Shown one piece after another: positions 1-6,550 of a stretch of DNA of 14,088 nucleotides. Every line of letters begins with the position of its first letter. Positions within the stretch are counted from its first letter, which is position 1. Under the pieces are notes generated by a model. That model was not told the DNA's origin and ran no database searches. It was given only the letters and a program-made list of their open reading frames with translations. The DNA comes from JANYCG01 sp031386665 (GTDB taxonomy: Bacteria > Pseudomonadota > Gammaproteobacteria > Burkholderiales > Burkholderiaceae_C): the NCBI GenBank assembly GCA_031386665.1, contig JANNCN010000080.1, positions 1 through 14,088 on the forward strand. Direction: 5' to 3'. Made by a program: the position numbers and the translations under genes.

Positions 1-2
1 TT

Positions 3-263
3 GGCGGAGGGCGCTCGGGCGTGCCGTTCGTGCTGTCCACGCCGCACCACTCGATGGCCTGGACGCAGAGCTTTCCCCAAGCGGCAGAGGCTGAAATGCA
101 AGCCCTGGCGCAGCAAATCAGCGAACTCGAAGCGGTGCTGACCGAGTACGCGCAGGGCGATGCCCAGGGCCTCTTGGGCGACCAGGACCGCGCCGAAGCC
201 GAAGGTTTGGAGCAAGAGTACGAGGCCCTGATGGCCCAGTATCAGCACCACACCGGCATGTAA
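3..263 (+). CDS. 3' end of an unrecognised protein (partial)
   Basis: The reading frame is open from the left edge of the window to a TAA at 261-263. It encodes about 86 residues, so this is the C-terminus of a gene that begins outside. A GTG at 21 could serve as a start, but the frame stays open upstream of it, which favours a longer protein. The visible part begins with a glycine-rich turn and a hydrophobic strand (GVPFVLSTP), followed by a long, acidic, glutamine- and alanine-rich helical tail of about 60 residues, and ends HHTGM. The strand-then-helix pattern loosely recalls the C-terminus of Mrp/MinD-like P-loop ATPases, but no diagnostic motif is present and I do not assign a function. 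It lies 48 bp upstream of the ATP-grasp gene on the same strand and may be co-transcribed with it. Confidence 0.6.
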   Translation, partial: GGGRSGVPFVLSTPHHSMAWTQSFPQAAEAEMQALAQQISELEAVLTEYAQGDAQGLLGDQDRAEAEGLEQEYEALMAQYQHHTGM

Positions 264-311
264 AGCGCAAAAAACCCAACGCAACCCGACCCTACCCAAC
301 CGAGGCCCACC

Positions 312-1271
312 ATGATTCTTGTTATTTCACACCACCGAGACGAGCATGCCCAGTCGGTCATGGTCGAACTGTCGCGGCGGGGGGCCGCCACACGTATGCT
401 GGACTTGGCGCGTTTTCCGCTGGATCTGTGCTTGGCCATGCAGTACGATAGCGCGGGTGCGAACCAGTTCACCTTTGGCTGCGACGATACCGGGCTGGAT
501 TTGGCCGATTGCGGGGCGGTTTGGTGGCGCAGGCCCCAGCAGCCGACAGTTGGCGCGCAAGTGGGCCGCGCGGCGCACCAGAACTTTGCCTTGAGCGAAA
601 GCCACGAAGCGCTGTATGGCCTGTGGCAATCGCTTGATGCGTTTTGGATCAACGAGCCTGCACGCGACATGGTGGCCAACCGCAAAGCCTTTCAGCTCAA
701 AGTAGCGGGCGAGTTGGGTTTTGAAATTCCACAAACTCTGATTTCCAACTGCCCGCAGGCCGCGCGCGACTTTGTCAGCCGCCTGGGGGTGGGCAAAGTC
801 ATTTACAAAGCGTTTTCAGCGACTGAAGCCGACTGGCGCGAAACCCGCATCTTGCGTGCGGAAGAGCTGGACAAGCTGGACAACGTCAAGTACGCGCCGG
901 TTATTTTTCAAAGCTACATCGAGGCCGACGTGGACTTGCGCATCACCATCGTGGGCGACCAAATTTTTGCCGCTGCCATTCATTCGCAAGACACGTCCTA
1001 CAAAGTGGACTTTCGCATGGACATTGCGGCCGCGCGGATCGAGCCTGCCAAGCTGCCGAGCGACATTGAGGCCAAGCTGCTGCAACTGATGAAGCGCCTG
1101 GGCTTGGTGTACGGTGCTATCGATATGCGCCGCCGACCCGACGGCAGCCACGTTTTTCTGGAAATCAACCCGGCGGGCCAATGGCTGTTTATCGAGCGCC
1201 AAACCGGCCAAAAAATCACCGAAGCGCTGGCTGCCCAGTTGGAGCAGCATGACAGCTTGGTGGCGGCTTGA
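312..1271 (+). CDS. MvdD-like (graspetide-type) ATP-grasp ligase
   Basis: This 319-residue protein has the layout of the MvdC/MvdD/RimK-like ATP-grasp family, which forms amide or ester bonds by activating a carboxylate as acyl phosphate. An N-terminal pre-ATP-grasp domain (1-110) carries WWRRP at 71-75, typical of the MvdD group. The nucleotide-binding lysines are probably K125 and K166. A DLR segment sits at 208-210 and DMR at 271-273. The metal-binding E284 and N286 lie in FLEINPAGQWLFIE, a characteristic signature of the group. The start ATG at 312 follows a GAGG at 302-305. Family members mature ribosomally made peptides (microviridins and related graspetides), but no short precursor ORF is visible in the flanking gaps. 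The substrate is therefore unknown, and a housekeeping or protein-tailing role is possible. Confidence is high for the fold and low for the substrate. Confidence 0.85.
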   Translation: MILVISHHRDEHAQSVMVELSRRGAATRMLDLARFPLDLCLAMQYDSAGANQFTFGCDDTGLDLADCGAVWWRRPQQPTVGAQVGRAAHQNFALSESHEALYGLWQSLDAFWINEPARDMVANRKAFQLKVAGELGFEIPQTLISNCPQAARDFVSRLGVGKVIYKAFSATEADWRETRILRAEELDKLDNVKYAPVIFQSYIEADVDLRITIVGDQIFAAAIHSQDTSYKVDFRMDIAAARIEPAKLPSDIEAKLLQLMKRLGLVYGAIDMRRRPDGSHVFLEINPAGQWLFIERQTGQKITEALAAQLEQHDSLVAA

Positions 1272-1336
1272 TCAAGCGCGGGATTCGGCCCAAAGGCCTT
1301 GCTCAAGTGGGTTGTGACACCTGAAGTTAAAACGGC

Positions 1337-1450
1337 AATTGCTATTATTAATATAGCAAACTATCTATATTTTTCGAGAGCCAGAGGCTTATTTTGTTCG
1401 CAATTTCAGAAAAACACCGATTTTAAGCCAAATTTACCACAATTGTGGTA
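1337..1450 (+). repeat. Dispersed intergenic repeat, copy A
   Basis: This AT-rich 114-bp unit lies between the convergent ATP-grasp and oxidase genes. It opens with a hairpin, TTGCTAT (1339-1345) pairing with ATAGCAA (1353-1359), and ends in a perfect palindrome of TACCACAA and TTGTGGTA, which extends to 20 bp at 1433-1452. It aligns without gaps to 11987-12100, with 81 of 114 positions identical by hand count. The two ends are strongest and the middle is divergent. A third, shorter copy is at 6350-6415 on the other strand. Confidence 0.85.
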
Positions 1451-1462
1451 AAAAATGCCGTT

Positions 1463-2887
1463 TTACATCGTAAAAATCTTGCCTGGGTTCATGATGTTCT
1501 TCGGGTCTAGTGCCCGCTTGATGGTGCGCATCATGTCCACCGCCCCGGCACCGGTTTCTGTCACCAAAAACTCCATTTTGTGCAGCCCCACGCCATGCTC
1601 ACCCGTGCAGGTGCCTTCCAGCGCCAGGGCGCGGCTGACCAGAGCGTGGTTCAACTTTTCGGCGGTTTCGCGTTCGGCGGGCAGGTTCGGGTCCAGCAAA
1701 TAGCCAAAGTGAAAATTACCGTCGCCCACGTGGCCCACCAAAAAGTACGGAATGCCACTGGCATCGGCTTCGGCCACTGAATCCAGCAGGCAATCGGCGA
1801 GGCGGCTGATGGGCACACAGGTGTCGGTCGAAATCACCTTGCAGCCAGGGCGGCTTTGCACAGCAGCAAAATAAGTGTTGTGCCGCGCCGTCCACAGCTT
1901 GGTTCGCGCCTCGGGCGTGGTGGCAAATTCAAAGGCGCGGCCACCGAATTCACTGGCAATTTCTTGCACCGTGTCGCTTTGCTCTTTCACGCTGTTGGGG
2001 CTGCCGTGAAACTCCATCAGCAACAGCGGCTCTTCGCTCAAAGCCAGCTTGGCGTAGGCGTTCACCATGCGCACTGAGTTCACGTCAATCAGCTCGACCC
2101 GCGCAATCGGAATGCCCATTTGAATGATTTGAATCGTTGTGCGCACGGCCGCTTCGATGCTGGGGAAGGAGCACACCGCCGCAGAAATGGCCTCCGGCAG
2201 CGGGTACAGCTTGACGGTGATCTCGGTCATCACGCCCAGCGTGCCCTCACTGCCGACCATCAGCCGCGTCAGGTCGTACCCCGCGCTGGATTTTTTGGCC
2301 CGCGTGCCAGTGCGAATGATCTCGCCGCCGGCCGTCACCACTTCGAGCGCCAGCACGTTTTCGCGCATCGTCCCGTAGCGCACAGCGTTGGTGCCGCTGG
2401 CGCGGGTCGCGCTCATGCCGCCAATGGAGGCGTCGGCACCGGGGTCAATCGGAAAAAACAGCCCGGTGCTTTTCACTTCGTCGTTCAATTGTTTGCGGGT
2501 CACGCCGGGCTGCACCGTCACGGTCAAATCTTCGGCGTTGATGCTCAAAACCTTGTTCATGCGGCTCACGTCAATGCTGATGCCGCCTTGCACCGCCAGC
2601 AAATGCCCCTCCAGCGACGAACCCACACCAAACGGAATCACCGGCACGCTGTATTGGTTTGCCAGTGTCACGGCGGCGGCGACATCGGCGGTGCTTTCGG
2701 CAAACACGACTGCACTGGGCGGTGGTACCGAAAACGACGATTCATCGCGCCCGTGCTGTTCGCGCACCACCAACGCGGTCGAGCAATTGGTGCCAAAGCG
2801 AGCTTTCAGCGCGTCAATCAAACCCTGCGGCACGACCCGCTGGTTGATTTCAGGCAACAGGTGCTGGTGGCTGGTGGGTGCGTTCAT
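1463..2887 (-). CDS. FAD-linked oxidase, GlcD/D-lactate dehydrogenase type
   Basis: A 474-residue flavoprotein of the VAO/PCMH family that oxidises a D-2-hydroxy acid (D-lactate, glycolate or D-2-hydroxyglutarate), usually passing electrons to cytochrome or quinone. The FAD-binding half contains PFGVGSSLEGH, the GADASIGGM segment and GSEGTLGVMTEITVKLYP. The C-terminal FAD-oxidase domain contains HVGDGNFHFGYL and ends with the family signature CTGEHGVGLHKMEFL. The frame is open for 40 more codons upstream, but that extension is not conserved-looking and runs through the divergent promoter region. The ATG at 2887 is preceded by AAGG at a good distance, so I use it. It is a single gene with no visible GlcE or GlcF subunit, which argues for the one-subunit D-lactate dehydrogenase type. 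It is divergent from the adenosyltransferase. The exact substrate is not determinable from sequence. Confidence 0.9.
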   Translation of the reverse strand: MNAPTSHQHLLPEINQRVVPQGLIDALKARFGTNCSTALVVREQHGRDESSFSVPPPSAVVFAESTADVAAAVTLANQYSVPVIPFGVGSSLEGHLLAVQGGISIDVSRMNKVLSINAEDLTVTVQPGVTRKQLNDEVKSTGLFFPIDPGADASIGGMSATRASGTNAVRYGTMRENVLALEVVTAGGEIIRTGTRAKKSSAGYDLTRLMVGSEGTLGVMTEITVKLYPLPEAISAAVCSFPSIEAAVRTTIQIIQMGIPIARVELIDVNSVRMVNAYAKLALSEEPLLLMEFHGSPNSVKEQSDTVQEIASEFGGRAFEFATTPEARTKLWTARHNTYFAAVQSRPGCKVISTDTCVPISRLADCLLDSVAEADASGIPYFLVGHVGDGNFHFGYLLDPNLPAERETAEKLNHALVSRALALEGTCTGEHGVGLHKMEFLVTETGAGAVDMMRTIKRALDPKNIMNPGKIFTM

Positions 2888-2970
2888 GGGGCGACCTTGA
2901 AGAGTATTGACACAACTTGAGATGACTGAATAGTTTAATCCCGCAGCCAAATTAGCGCCAATGCGCCAGG

Positions 2971-3001
2971 TTGCAACGCACAGCCAAGGCTCCCGGATAA
3001 T
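2971..3001 (+). promoter_or_regulatory. Possible sigma70 promoter for the adenosyltransferase gene
   Basis: A TTGCAA (2971-2976) and a GATAAT (2996-3001) are separated by 19 bp, about 50 bp upstream of the chosen ATG at 3054. The -10 is close to consensus, but the spacer is long. This is the best match in the divergent 166-bp gap, and it is not proof of a promoter. Confidence 0.35.
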
Positions 3002-3053
3002 GTGCAATCAATCATTTTCAGCCCTTCTCCAACGCAAATCACAAAGGCCAAGC

Positions 3054-3641
3054 ATGGGACAACGACTCACCCAAATCGCCACCCGCACGGGTGACAACGG
3101 CACCACCGGCCTGGGCGACAACACCCGCGTCAGCAAAAACGCGCTGCGGGTGCATGCCATGGGCGACGTGGACGAGCTCAACTCGCACCTGGGGCTGCTG
3201 CTGTGCGAGCCCATGCCCGAGGGTGTGCGCACGCTGCTGGTTGAAGTTCAGCATCAGCTTTTCAACCTGGGCGGCGAGCTGTCCATCCCCGGGTTTGAAC
3301 TGCTCAAACCCGAGGCCGTGCTGGCGCTGGACGAAGCCCTGGCAGAGCACAACGAAGCCCTGCCACGCTTGCAAGAATTTATTTTGCCCGCAGGCACCCG
3401 CGCCGCCTCCCAAGCCCACGTGTGCCGAACCGTCGCGCGCCGAGCCGAACGCGCAGTAGTTGCGCTGGAAGCCGTCGAACCCCTGAAAGACACCCCGCGC
3501 CATTACCTGAACCGCCTGTCCGATTTGATGTTCGTCCTAGCCCGCGTGCTCAACCGCTACCGCACCGATGGCACTGTGGGTGACGACGTGTATTGGAAAA
3601 GTGCGCGGCTGGCAGCGGCGGCCGACGAAGCAGTTGCCTGA
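3054..3641 (+). CDS. PduO-type cob(I)alamin adenosyltransferase
   Basis: A 195-residue enzyme that transfers the adenosyl group of ATP to cob(I)alamin or cob(I)yrinic acid a,c-diamide, giving coenzyme B12. The N-terminal ATP-binding signature TRTGDNGTTGLGD is at about residues 10-22, followed by GDVDELNS at 37-44. The C-terminal RHYLNRLSDLMFVLARVLNR helix is diagnostic of the PduO family, which acts as a cytosolic trimer. The frame is open to an ATG at 2961, but the start at 3054 gives the family's normal N-terminus (MGQRLTQIATRTG) and has AAGG (3044-3047) six bases upstream. It ends just before the restriction-modification genes, which have different base composition. No other cobalamin gene is in the window, so it probably supports salvage or a single B12-dependent enzyme elsewhere. 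Confidence 0.95.
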   Translation: MGQRLTQIATRTGDNGTTGLGDNTRVSKNALRVHAMGDVDELNSHLGLLLCEPMPEGVRTLLVEVQHQLFNLGGELSIPGFELLKPEAVLALDEALAEHNEALPRLQEFILPAGTRAASQAHVCRTVARRAERAVVALEAVEPLKDTPRHYLNRLSDLMFVLARVLNRYRTDGTVGDDVYWKSARLAAAADEAVA

Positions 3642-3651
3642 TTTCTGTATA

Positions 3652-3667
3652 CTGTAAATAACCACAG
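3652..3667 (+). promoter_or_regulatory. LexA-box-like palindrome upstream of the methyltransferase
   Basis: CTGT (3652-3655), eight AT-rich bases, then ACAG (3664-3667) match the CTGT-N8-ACAG SOS-box form known for LexA of gamma- and betaproteobacteria, including a T-A flank on the 5' side. It lies 12 bp before the methyltransferase ATG and overlaps a TATACT at 3648-3653 that could be its -10. The position fits an operator, but a chance match cannot be excluded. Confidence 0.45.
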
Positions 3668-3679
3668 ATCCCCATTTCA

Positions 3680-4972
3680 ATGAGCCGTCCTTATGTAGAT
3701 AACCTTCGTCCCAAAGGCATTGATTTGTTTGCCGGTGCAGGCGGTTTGTCGCTTGGTTTTGAGCAAGCGGGATTTGACATAGAGGCTGCCGTTGAAATTG
3801 ACCCCATCCACTGCGCGACGCATGAGTTCAATTTTCCAAATACCAAGGTTATTTGCGCTTCGGTTGTTGATTTAACAGGCGCTGAAATTCGCCGTCGCTC
3901 GGGCTTGGAAAAAGCAGACATAGATGTCGTTTTTGGAGGTGCGCCATGTCAGGGGTTTTCATTGATGGGCAAGCGCGCGTTGGATGACGAGCGGAACAAG
4001 CTGGTTTTCCACTATGTTCGCCTGGTCAGTGAATTGAAGCCTAAATTTTGCGTTTTTGAAAACGTCAAAGGACTCACCTTAGGCAAACATGTGCAGTTTC
4101 TTGATGAGTTGATCGTGGCGTTAGGGGAAGCAGGTTATCAGGTGCTGTTGCCGTATCGCGTCCTGAACGCTTCAGACTATGGCGTTCCACAGGATAGAAA
4201 GCGCCTTTTTTTAATCGGCGCGCGTACCGATATGAATTTGCCAAGGTATCCGCAAACTGCCAGTCAAAGCCCATGTGTTGCAGATGCGATTGGTGATTTG
4301 CCAGATGCCAACCAGTTTTCTCAGCTAGCGGCATCGGACTCGGTCGCAGTTTCGTGGACGAGCAAAACCGAATATTCCAAGCGGATGCGTGGTTTGACAC
4401 CCGATCCTTCAGACTTTGGTTACAACCGCTTTTTCAAGCTTAACCTTTTGACCTCCAGCATGCGAACGGAACACTCGGCGCTGTCGCAGCACCGCTTTCT
4501 CGCTACGGAAAACGGCAGTACCGAACCCATCAGTCGGTTCAAAAAATTGCATCCCGATGGCTTTTGCAACACGCTTCGTGCAGGTACCGACAGCGCGCGC
4601 GGCGCATTTACGTCTCCACGGCCTATACATCCTGTTTTGCCACGTGTTATAACGGTGCGCGAAGCCGCTCGGCTGCACTCTTACCCAGATTGGTTCAGGT
4701 TTCACACCACAAAGTGGCACGGATTCCGACAAATAGGCAACAGTGTTCCGCCTCTGCTGGGCAGGGCGGTGGCATCTCAAATCATCGCCGCTTTGGGACG
4801 GACCCCTGAGAAGCCAAAACAGATGGTGGCGACCGGCGACGAACGCCTCTTGAGCTTTCAAATGTGGCATGCTTCGCAGCACTTCGGCGTAGCCAAGAAC
4901 GTGATTGCGCAGCGAACCCGCAAGCAAGTGTTTGATCGGACAAGCTTGGACATTGAAGAAGTGTATGCCTGA
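3680..4972 (+). CDS. DNA (cytosine-5) methyltransferase of a type II R-M system
   Basis: A 430-residue C5-methyltransferase. Motif I is DLFAGAGG at 16-23. Motif IV, PCQGFS, carries the catalytic Cys90. Motif VI is ENV at 127-129 and motif VIII is QDRKR at 171-175. Motif IX is around TVREAARLHSYPDWF, and motif X is IGNSVPPLLGRAVA at about 352-365. The target-recognition region is roughly 230-320, and its specificity cannot be read here. A tail of about 60 residues follows motif X. No Shine-Dalgarno sequence is visible before the ATG. The stop codon overlaps the probable start of the endonuclease frame (ATGCCTGA at 4965-4972), as in translationally coupled R-M pairs. Codon use is more AT-rich than in flanking genes, consistent with horizontal acquisition. 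A LexA-like site sits directly upstream. Confidence 0.95.
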   Translation: MSRPYVDNLRPKGIDLFAGAGGLSLGFEQAGFDIEAAVEIDPIHCATHEFNFPNTKVICASVVDLTGAEIRRRSGLEKADIDVVFGGAPCQGFSLMGKRALDDERNKLVFHYVRLVSELKPKFCVFENVKGLTLGKHVQFLDELIVALGEAGYQVLLPYRVLNASDYGVPQDRKRLFLIGARTDMNLPRYPQTASQSPCVADAIGDLPDANQFSQLAASDSVAVSWTSKTEYSKRMRGLTPDPSDFGYNRFFKLNLLTSSMRTEHSALSQHRFLATENGSTEPISRFKKLHPDGFCNTLRAGTDSARGAFTSPRPIHPVLPRVITVREAARLHSYPDWFRFHTTKWHGFRQIGNSVPPLLGRAVASQIIAALGRTPEKPKQMVATGDERLLSFQMWHASQHFGVAKNVIAQRTRKQVFDRTSLDIEEVYA

Positions 4973-5123
4973 AGCGATCAAAAAATCTAAGGCAGTTGCC
5001 CCGGTGGAGGCTGCGCCAAAACCTCAAAACCTCAAAACCGCTACTCGGCAATCATTGCCAAAGTGTTTGGCAACCATTACAGAGAAAAGGGCGAGTCATT
5101 CGAATTCACGCGAGAGGAGCTAG
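4965..5123 (+). pseudogene. N-terminal fragment of the restriction endonuclease, out of frame with its body
   Basis: An ATG at 4965, overlapping the methyltransferase stop, opens a frame beginning MPEAIKKSKAVAPVEAAPKP. It runs into an unrelated-looking tail and stops at 5123. The long endonuclease frame is open without its own upstream start from 4991. Removing one 8-bp unit from the tandem repeat at 5017-5039 fuses the two frames into a continuous 281-codon ORF that reads PKPQNRYSAIIAKVFGNHY across the junction. I therefore read this as the real N-terminus of the endonuclease gene, separated from its body by an 8-bp duplication or by a sequencing artefact. Confidence 0.7.
5017..5039 (+). repeat. 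8-bp tandem repeat (CAAAACCT, about 2.9 copies) at the frameshift
   Basis: The period-8 array starts at 5017 and holds two full CAAAACCT units plus CAAAACC. It lies about 18 codons into the restriction gene. Because 8 is not a multiple of 3, each gain or loss of a unit changes the frame. One unit fewer, or two more, joins the N-terminal fragment to the main frame. This can be a phase-variation tract or a single slippage duplication. Confidence 0.85.
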
Positions 5124-5818
5124 AGGGCATCGCGATGGAGTTGGGCATCAAACTCCCCAAAAACATAGGCGATTTGATTTATTCATTTCGCTACCGCAAC
5201 GAACTCCCTCAAAGCATCCTCTCGACGGCTGAAGTTGGTCAAGAATGGATTATTGAAGGTGCAGGTCGCGCAAAGTATCGATTCCGTTTGGTGAAACTAA
5301 ATCGCATCGTGCCGCGTGAAGAACTCCTGACCATCAAGGTGCCTGACTCAACTCCTCAGATTATTGCGGCCTACGCGCTGGGTGACGAGCAAGCGTTGCT
5401 GGCAAAGGTTCGGTATAACCGCCTCATTGACATTTTCTTGGGCATCACAGCGTACTCATTGCAAAACCATTTGCGAACCACAGTGAGGGACGTCGGGCAG
5501 ATAGAAATTGATGAAGTCTATGTCGGCATAGACAGGCATGGCCGTCAGTTTGTGGTACCAGTGCAAGCCAAAGGCGGGTCGGACAAACATGGTGTGGTTC
5601 AGACACAGCAAGACGTAGCATTTTGTGACCAAGTCTTCAAGAATTTGGTATGTCGCCCGGTATCCGCGCAGTTCATGTCGGATCAGCGAATCGCGATGTT
5701 CGAGCTGACTGTGGTCGATGGCGTGATCAAAGTTGTGGATGAAAAACATTATCAGTTGGTCGCATCAAAGACCATCTCGCCAGAAGAACTGAAGTCTTAC
5801 GCAGATCGAGGTGTTTGA
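5063..5818 (+). CDS. Type II restriction endonuclease body (frameshifted gene)
   Basis: This 251-residue frame opens at GTG 5063, directly downstream of the C5-methyltransferase on the same strand, as expected for its partner nuclease. A PD-(D/E)XK-like core is visible: IEIDEVYVG (acidic D150, E151) followed after a turn by VVPVQAKGG (Q168, K170), a strand carrying a Q-x-K variant of the catalytic motif. The rest is not diagnostic and I cannot name the recognition sequence. GTG 5063 has no Shine-Dalgarno and falls inside a conserved-looking stretch (AIIAKVFGNHY), so it is probably not the native start. The intended start is ATG 4965 in another frame, and an 8-bp repeat upstream breaks the continuity. 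The gene may be off, phase-variable, or expressed weakly from the internal start. The function is inferred from the methyltransferase neighbour plus the motif. Confidence 0.7.
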   Translation: MFGNHYREKGESFEFTREELEGIAMELGIKLPKNIGDLIYSFRYRNELPQSILSTAEVGQEWIIEGAGRAKYRFRLVKLNRIVPREELLTIKVPDSTPQIIAAYALGDEQALLAKVRYNRLIDIFLGITAYSLQNHLRTTVRDVGQIEIDEVYVGIDRHGRQFVVPVQAKGGSDKHGVVQTQQDVAFCDQVFKNLVCRPVSAQFMSDQRIAMFELTVVDGVIKVVDEKHYQLVASKTISPEELKSYADRGV

Positions 5819-5883
5819 AGGGGTTTGCTTTTACGGCGCCTCGCGGGGGCAGCGTCCGCACGAAGTGGGAAACCGTGGGGGCG

Positions 5884-6306
5884 CTACTTCGGCGCCAACA
5901 CCGCCATCGTGATCCGCGACACGCAGGTCAAATCGCCCGCATCGTTCCTCAAGTCAATCTGCCAAACCTGGGTGGTGCGGCCCACGTGCACAGGGCGGGC
6001 AATGCCAGTAACCCAGCCGGTGGTGGCTCCTTTGATGTGGTTGGCATTGATGTCCAGCCCGACGCAGCGGTAGCCTGCGGGCACACATGACGCGGCCGCG
6101 CACGAGCCTAAGGTTTCGGCCAGCACCACGCTGACGCCGCCGTGCAAAATGCCATAAGGTTGCCGGGTGCGTTTGTCCACCGGCACGCGGGCTTTCACAA
6201 AGTCGTCGCCGACCTCCAGAAACTCAATGCCCAACTGCGCCACGGCGGTGTCGACATGGATGGCAGTCAGGTGGTCAATGGTGATGGGAAGTGTCCAGAT
6301 GCGCAT
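5884..6306 (-). CDS. PaaI/YdiI-type hotdog-fold thioesterase
   Basis: A 140-residue single hotdog-domain protein that hydrolyses acyl- or aroyl-CoA thioesters. The signature YGILHGGVSVVLAETLGS spans about 51-68, with H55-GG and the presumed catalytic E64. The C-terminal half (GLDINANHIKGA, then GRTTQVWQIDL and the SRITMAVL strand) follows the family pattern seen in 1,4-dihydroxy-2-naphthoyl-CoA hydrolase, EntH and PaaI. The length is normal. The ATG at 6306 has a strong TAGGAG ribosome site 5 bases away. It is divergent from the two-component operon, with a copy of the dispersed repeat between them, and it ends 65 bp from the restriction gene, tail to tail. The substrate cannot be chosen from sequence alone. 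Confidence 0.9.
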   Translation of the reverse strand: MRIWTLPITIDHLTAIHVDTAVAQLGIEFLEVGDDFVKARVPVDKRTRQPYGILHGGVSVVLAETLGSCAAASCVPAGYRCVGLDINANHIKGATTGWVTGIARPVHVGRTTQVWQIDLRNDAGDLTCVSRITMAVLAPK

Positions 6307-6349
6307 GGGGCTCCTAATGGGTAAAAATGAACCTGCAGGTTATTATTTG

Positions 6350-6415
6350 TCAAAAACGACCAAATTATTGATAAAATAGGCCTCTAACTCCCGAATAATA
6401 TAGATAGTATGCTAT
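6350..6415 (-). repeat. Dispersed intergenic repeat, copy C (shortened, minus orientation)
   Basis: Read on the minus strand, this stretch matches copy A over ATAGCATACTATCTATATT and the following TTCG-GAG-TAGAGG segment. It matches copy B better over TATTTTATCAATAATTTGGTC. The hairpin at the head is decayed, and the TACCACAA/TTGTGGTA tail palindrome is absent. At about the corresponding place there is a different perfect 12-bp palindrome, AACCTGCAGGTT (6330-6341). It lies between the thioesterase and the response-regulator gene. Confidence 0.7.
6369..6377 (+). promoter_or_regulatory. Extended -10 promoter inside repeat copy C, pointing to the two-component operon
   Basis: TG (6369-6370), one base, then TAAAAT (6372-6377) form an extended -10 element with one mismatch to TATAAT. 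A TTGTCA at 6347-6352 could act as a distant -35 (19-bp spacer). Transcription would run into the regulator gene with a leader of about 165 nt. The matching position in copy B is a perfect TGATATAAT. Confidence 0.4.
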
Positions 6416-6478
6416 TGTTTTTGATTGTTTGTCGCGTTCAACAATTTGCCGACGGCATGGTTTGCAAGGCCTGAGCGG

Positions 6479-6493
6479 TTTACTTAACTTTAC
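6479..6493 (-). promoter_or_regulatory. CpxR-type box upstream of the response regulator
   Basis: On the plus strand this reads TTTAC-N5-TTTAC, whose reverse complement is GTAAA-N5-GTAAA, the established CpxR consensus in enterobacteria and the general spacing of OmpR-family tandem half-sites. It is embedded in an inverted repeat, AGCGGT (6474-6479) and ACCGCT (6492-6497). It sits 58-72 bp before the regulator ATG, so autoregulation is the simple reading. Binding by this particular regulator is inference. Confidence 0.6.
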
Positions 6494-6550
6494 CGCTGCT
6501 TGCCAATGCGTGCTGTCACCTGAAACGCCCGCGAATTAGACTGCACTGAT

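Noticed and set aside
2120..2920. A long plus-strand frame (266 codons) opposite the FAD-linked oxidase
   Set aside because: It is an antisense shadow of the oxidase. Its product is rich in His, Arg, Gly and Ala with no fold signature, and the minus-strand protein is clearly conserved.
2888..3007. A 40-codon N-terminal extension of the FAD-linked oxidase
   Set aside because: ATG 2887 has a ribosome site and gives the normal family N-terminus. The extension overlaps the divergent promoter region.
4074..4981. Minus-strand frames opposite the methyltransferase
   Set aside because: All methyltransferase motifs are on the plus strand in order, and the minus frames show no recognisable features.
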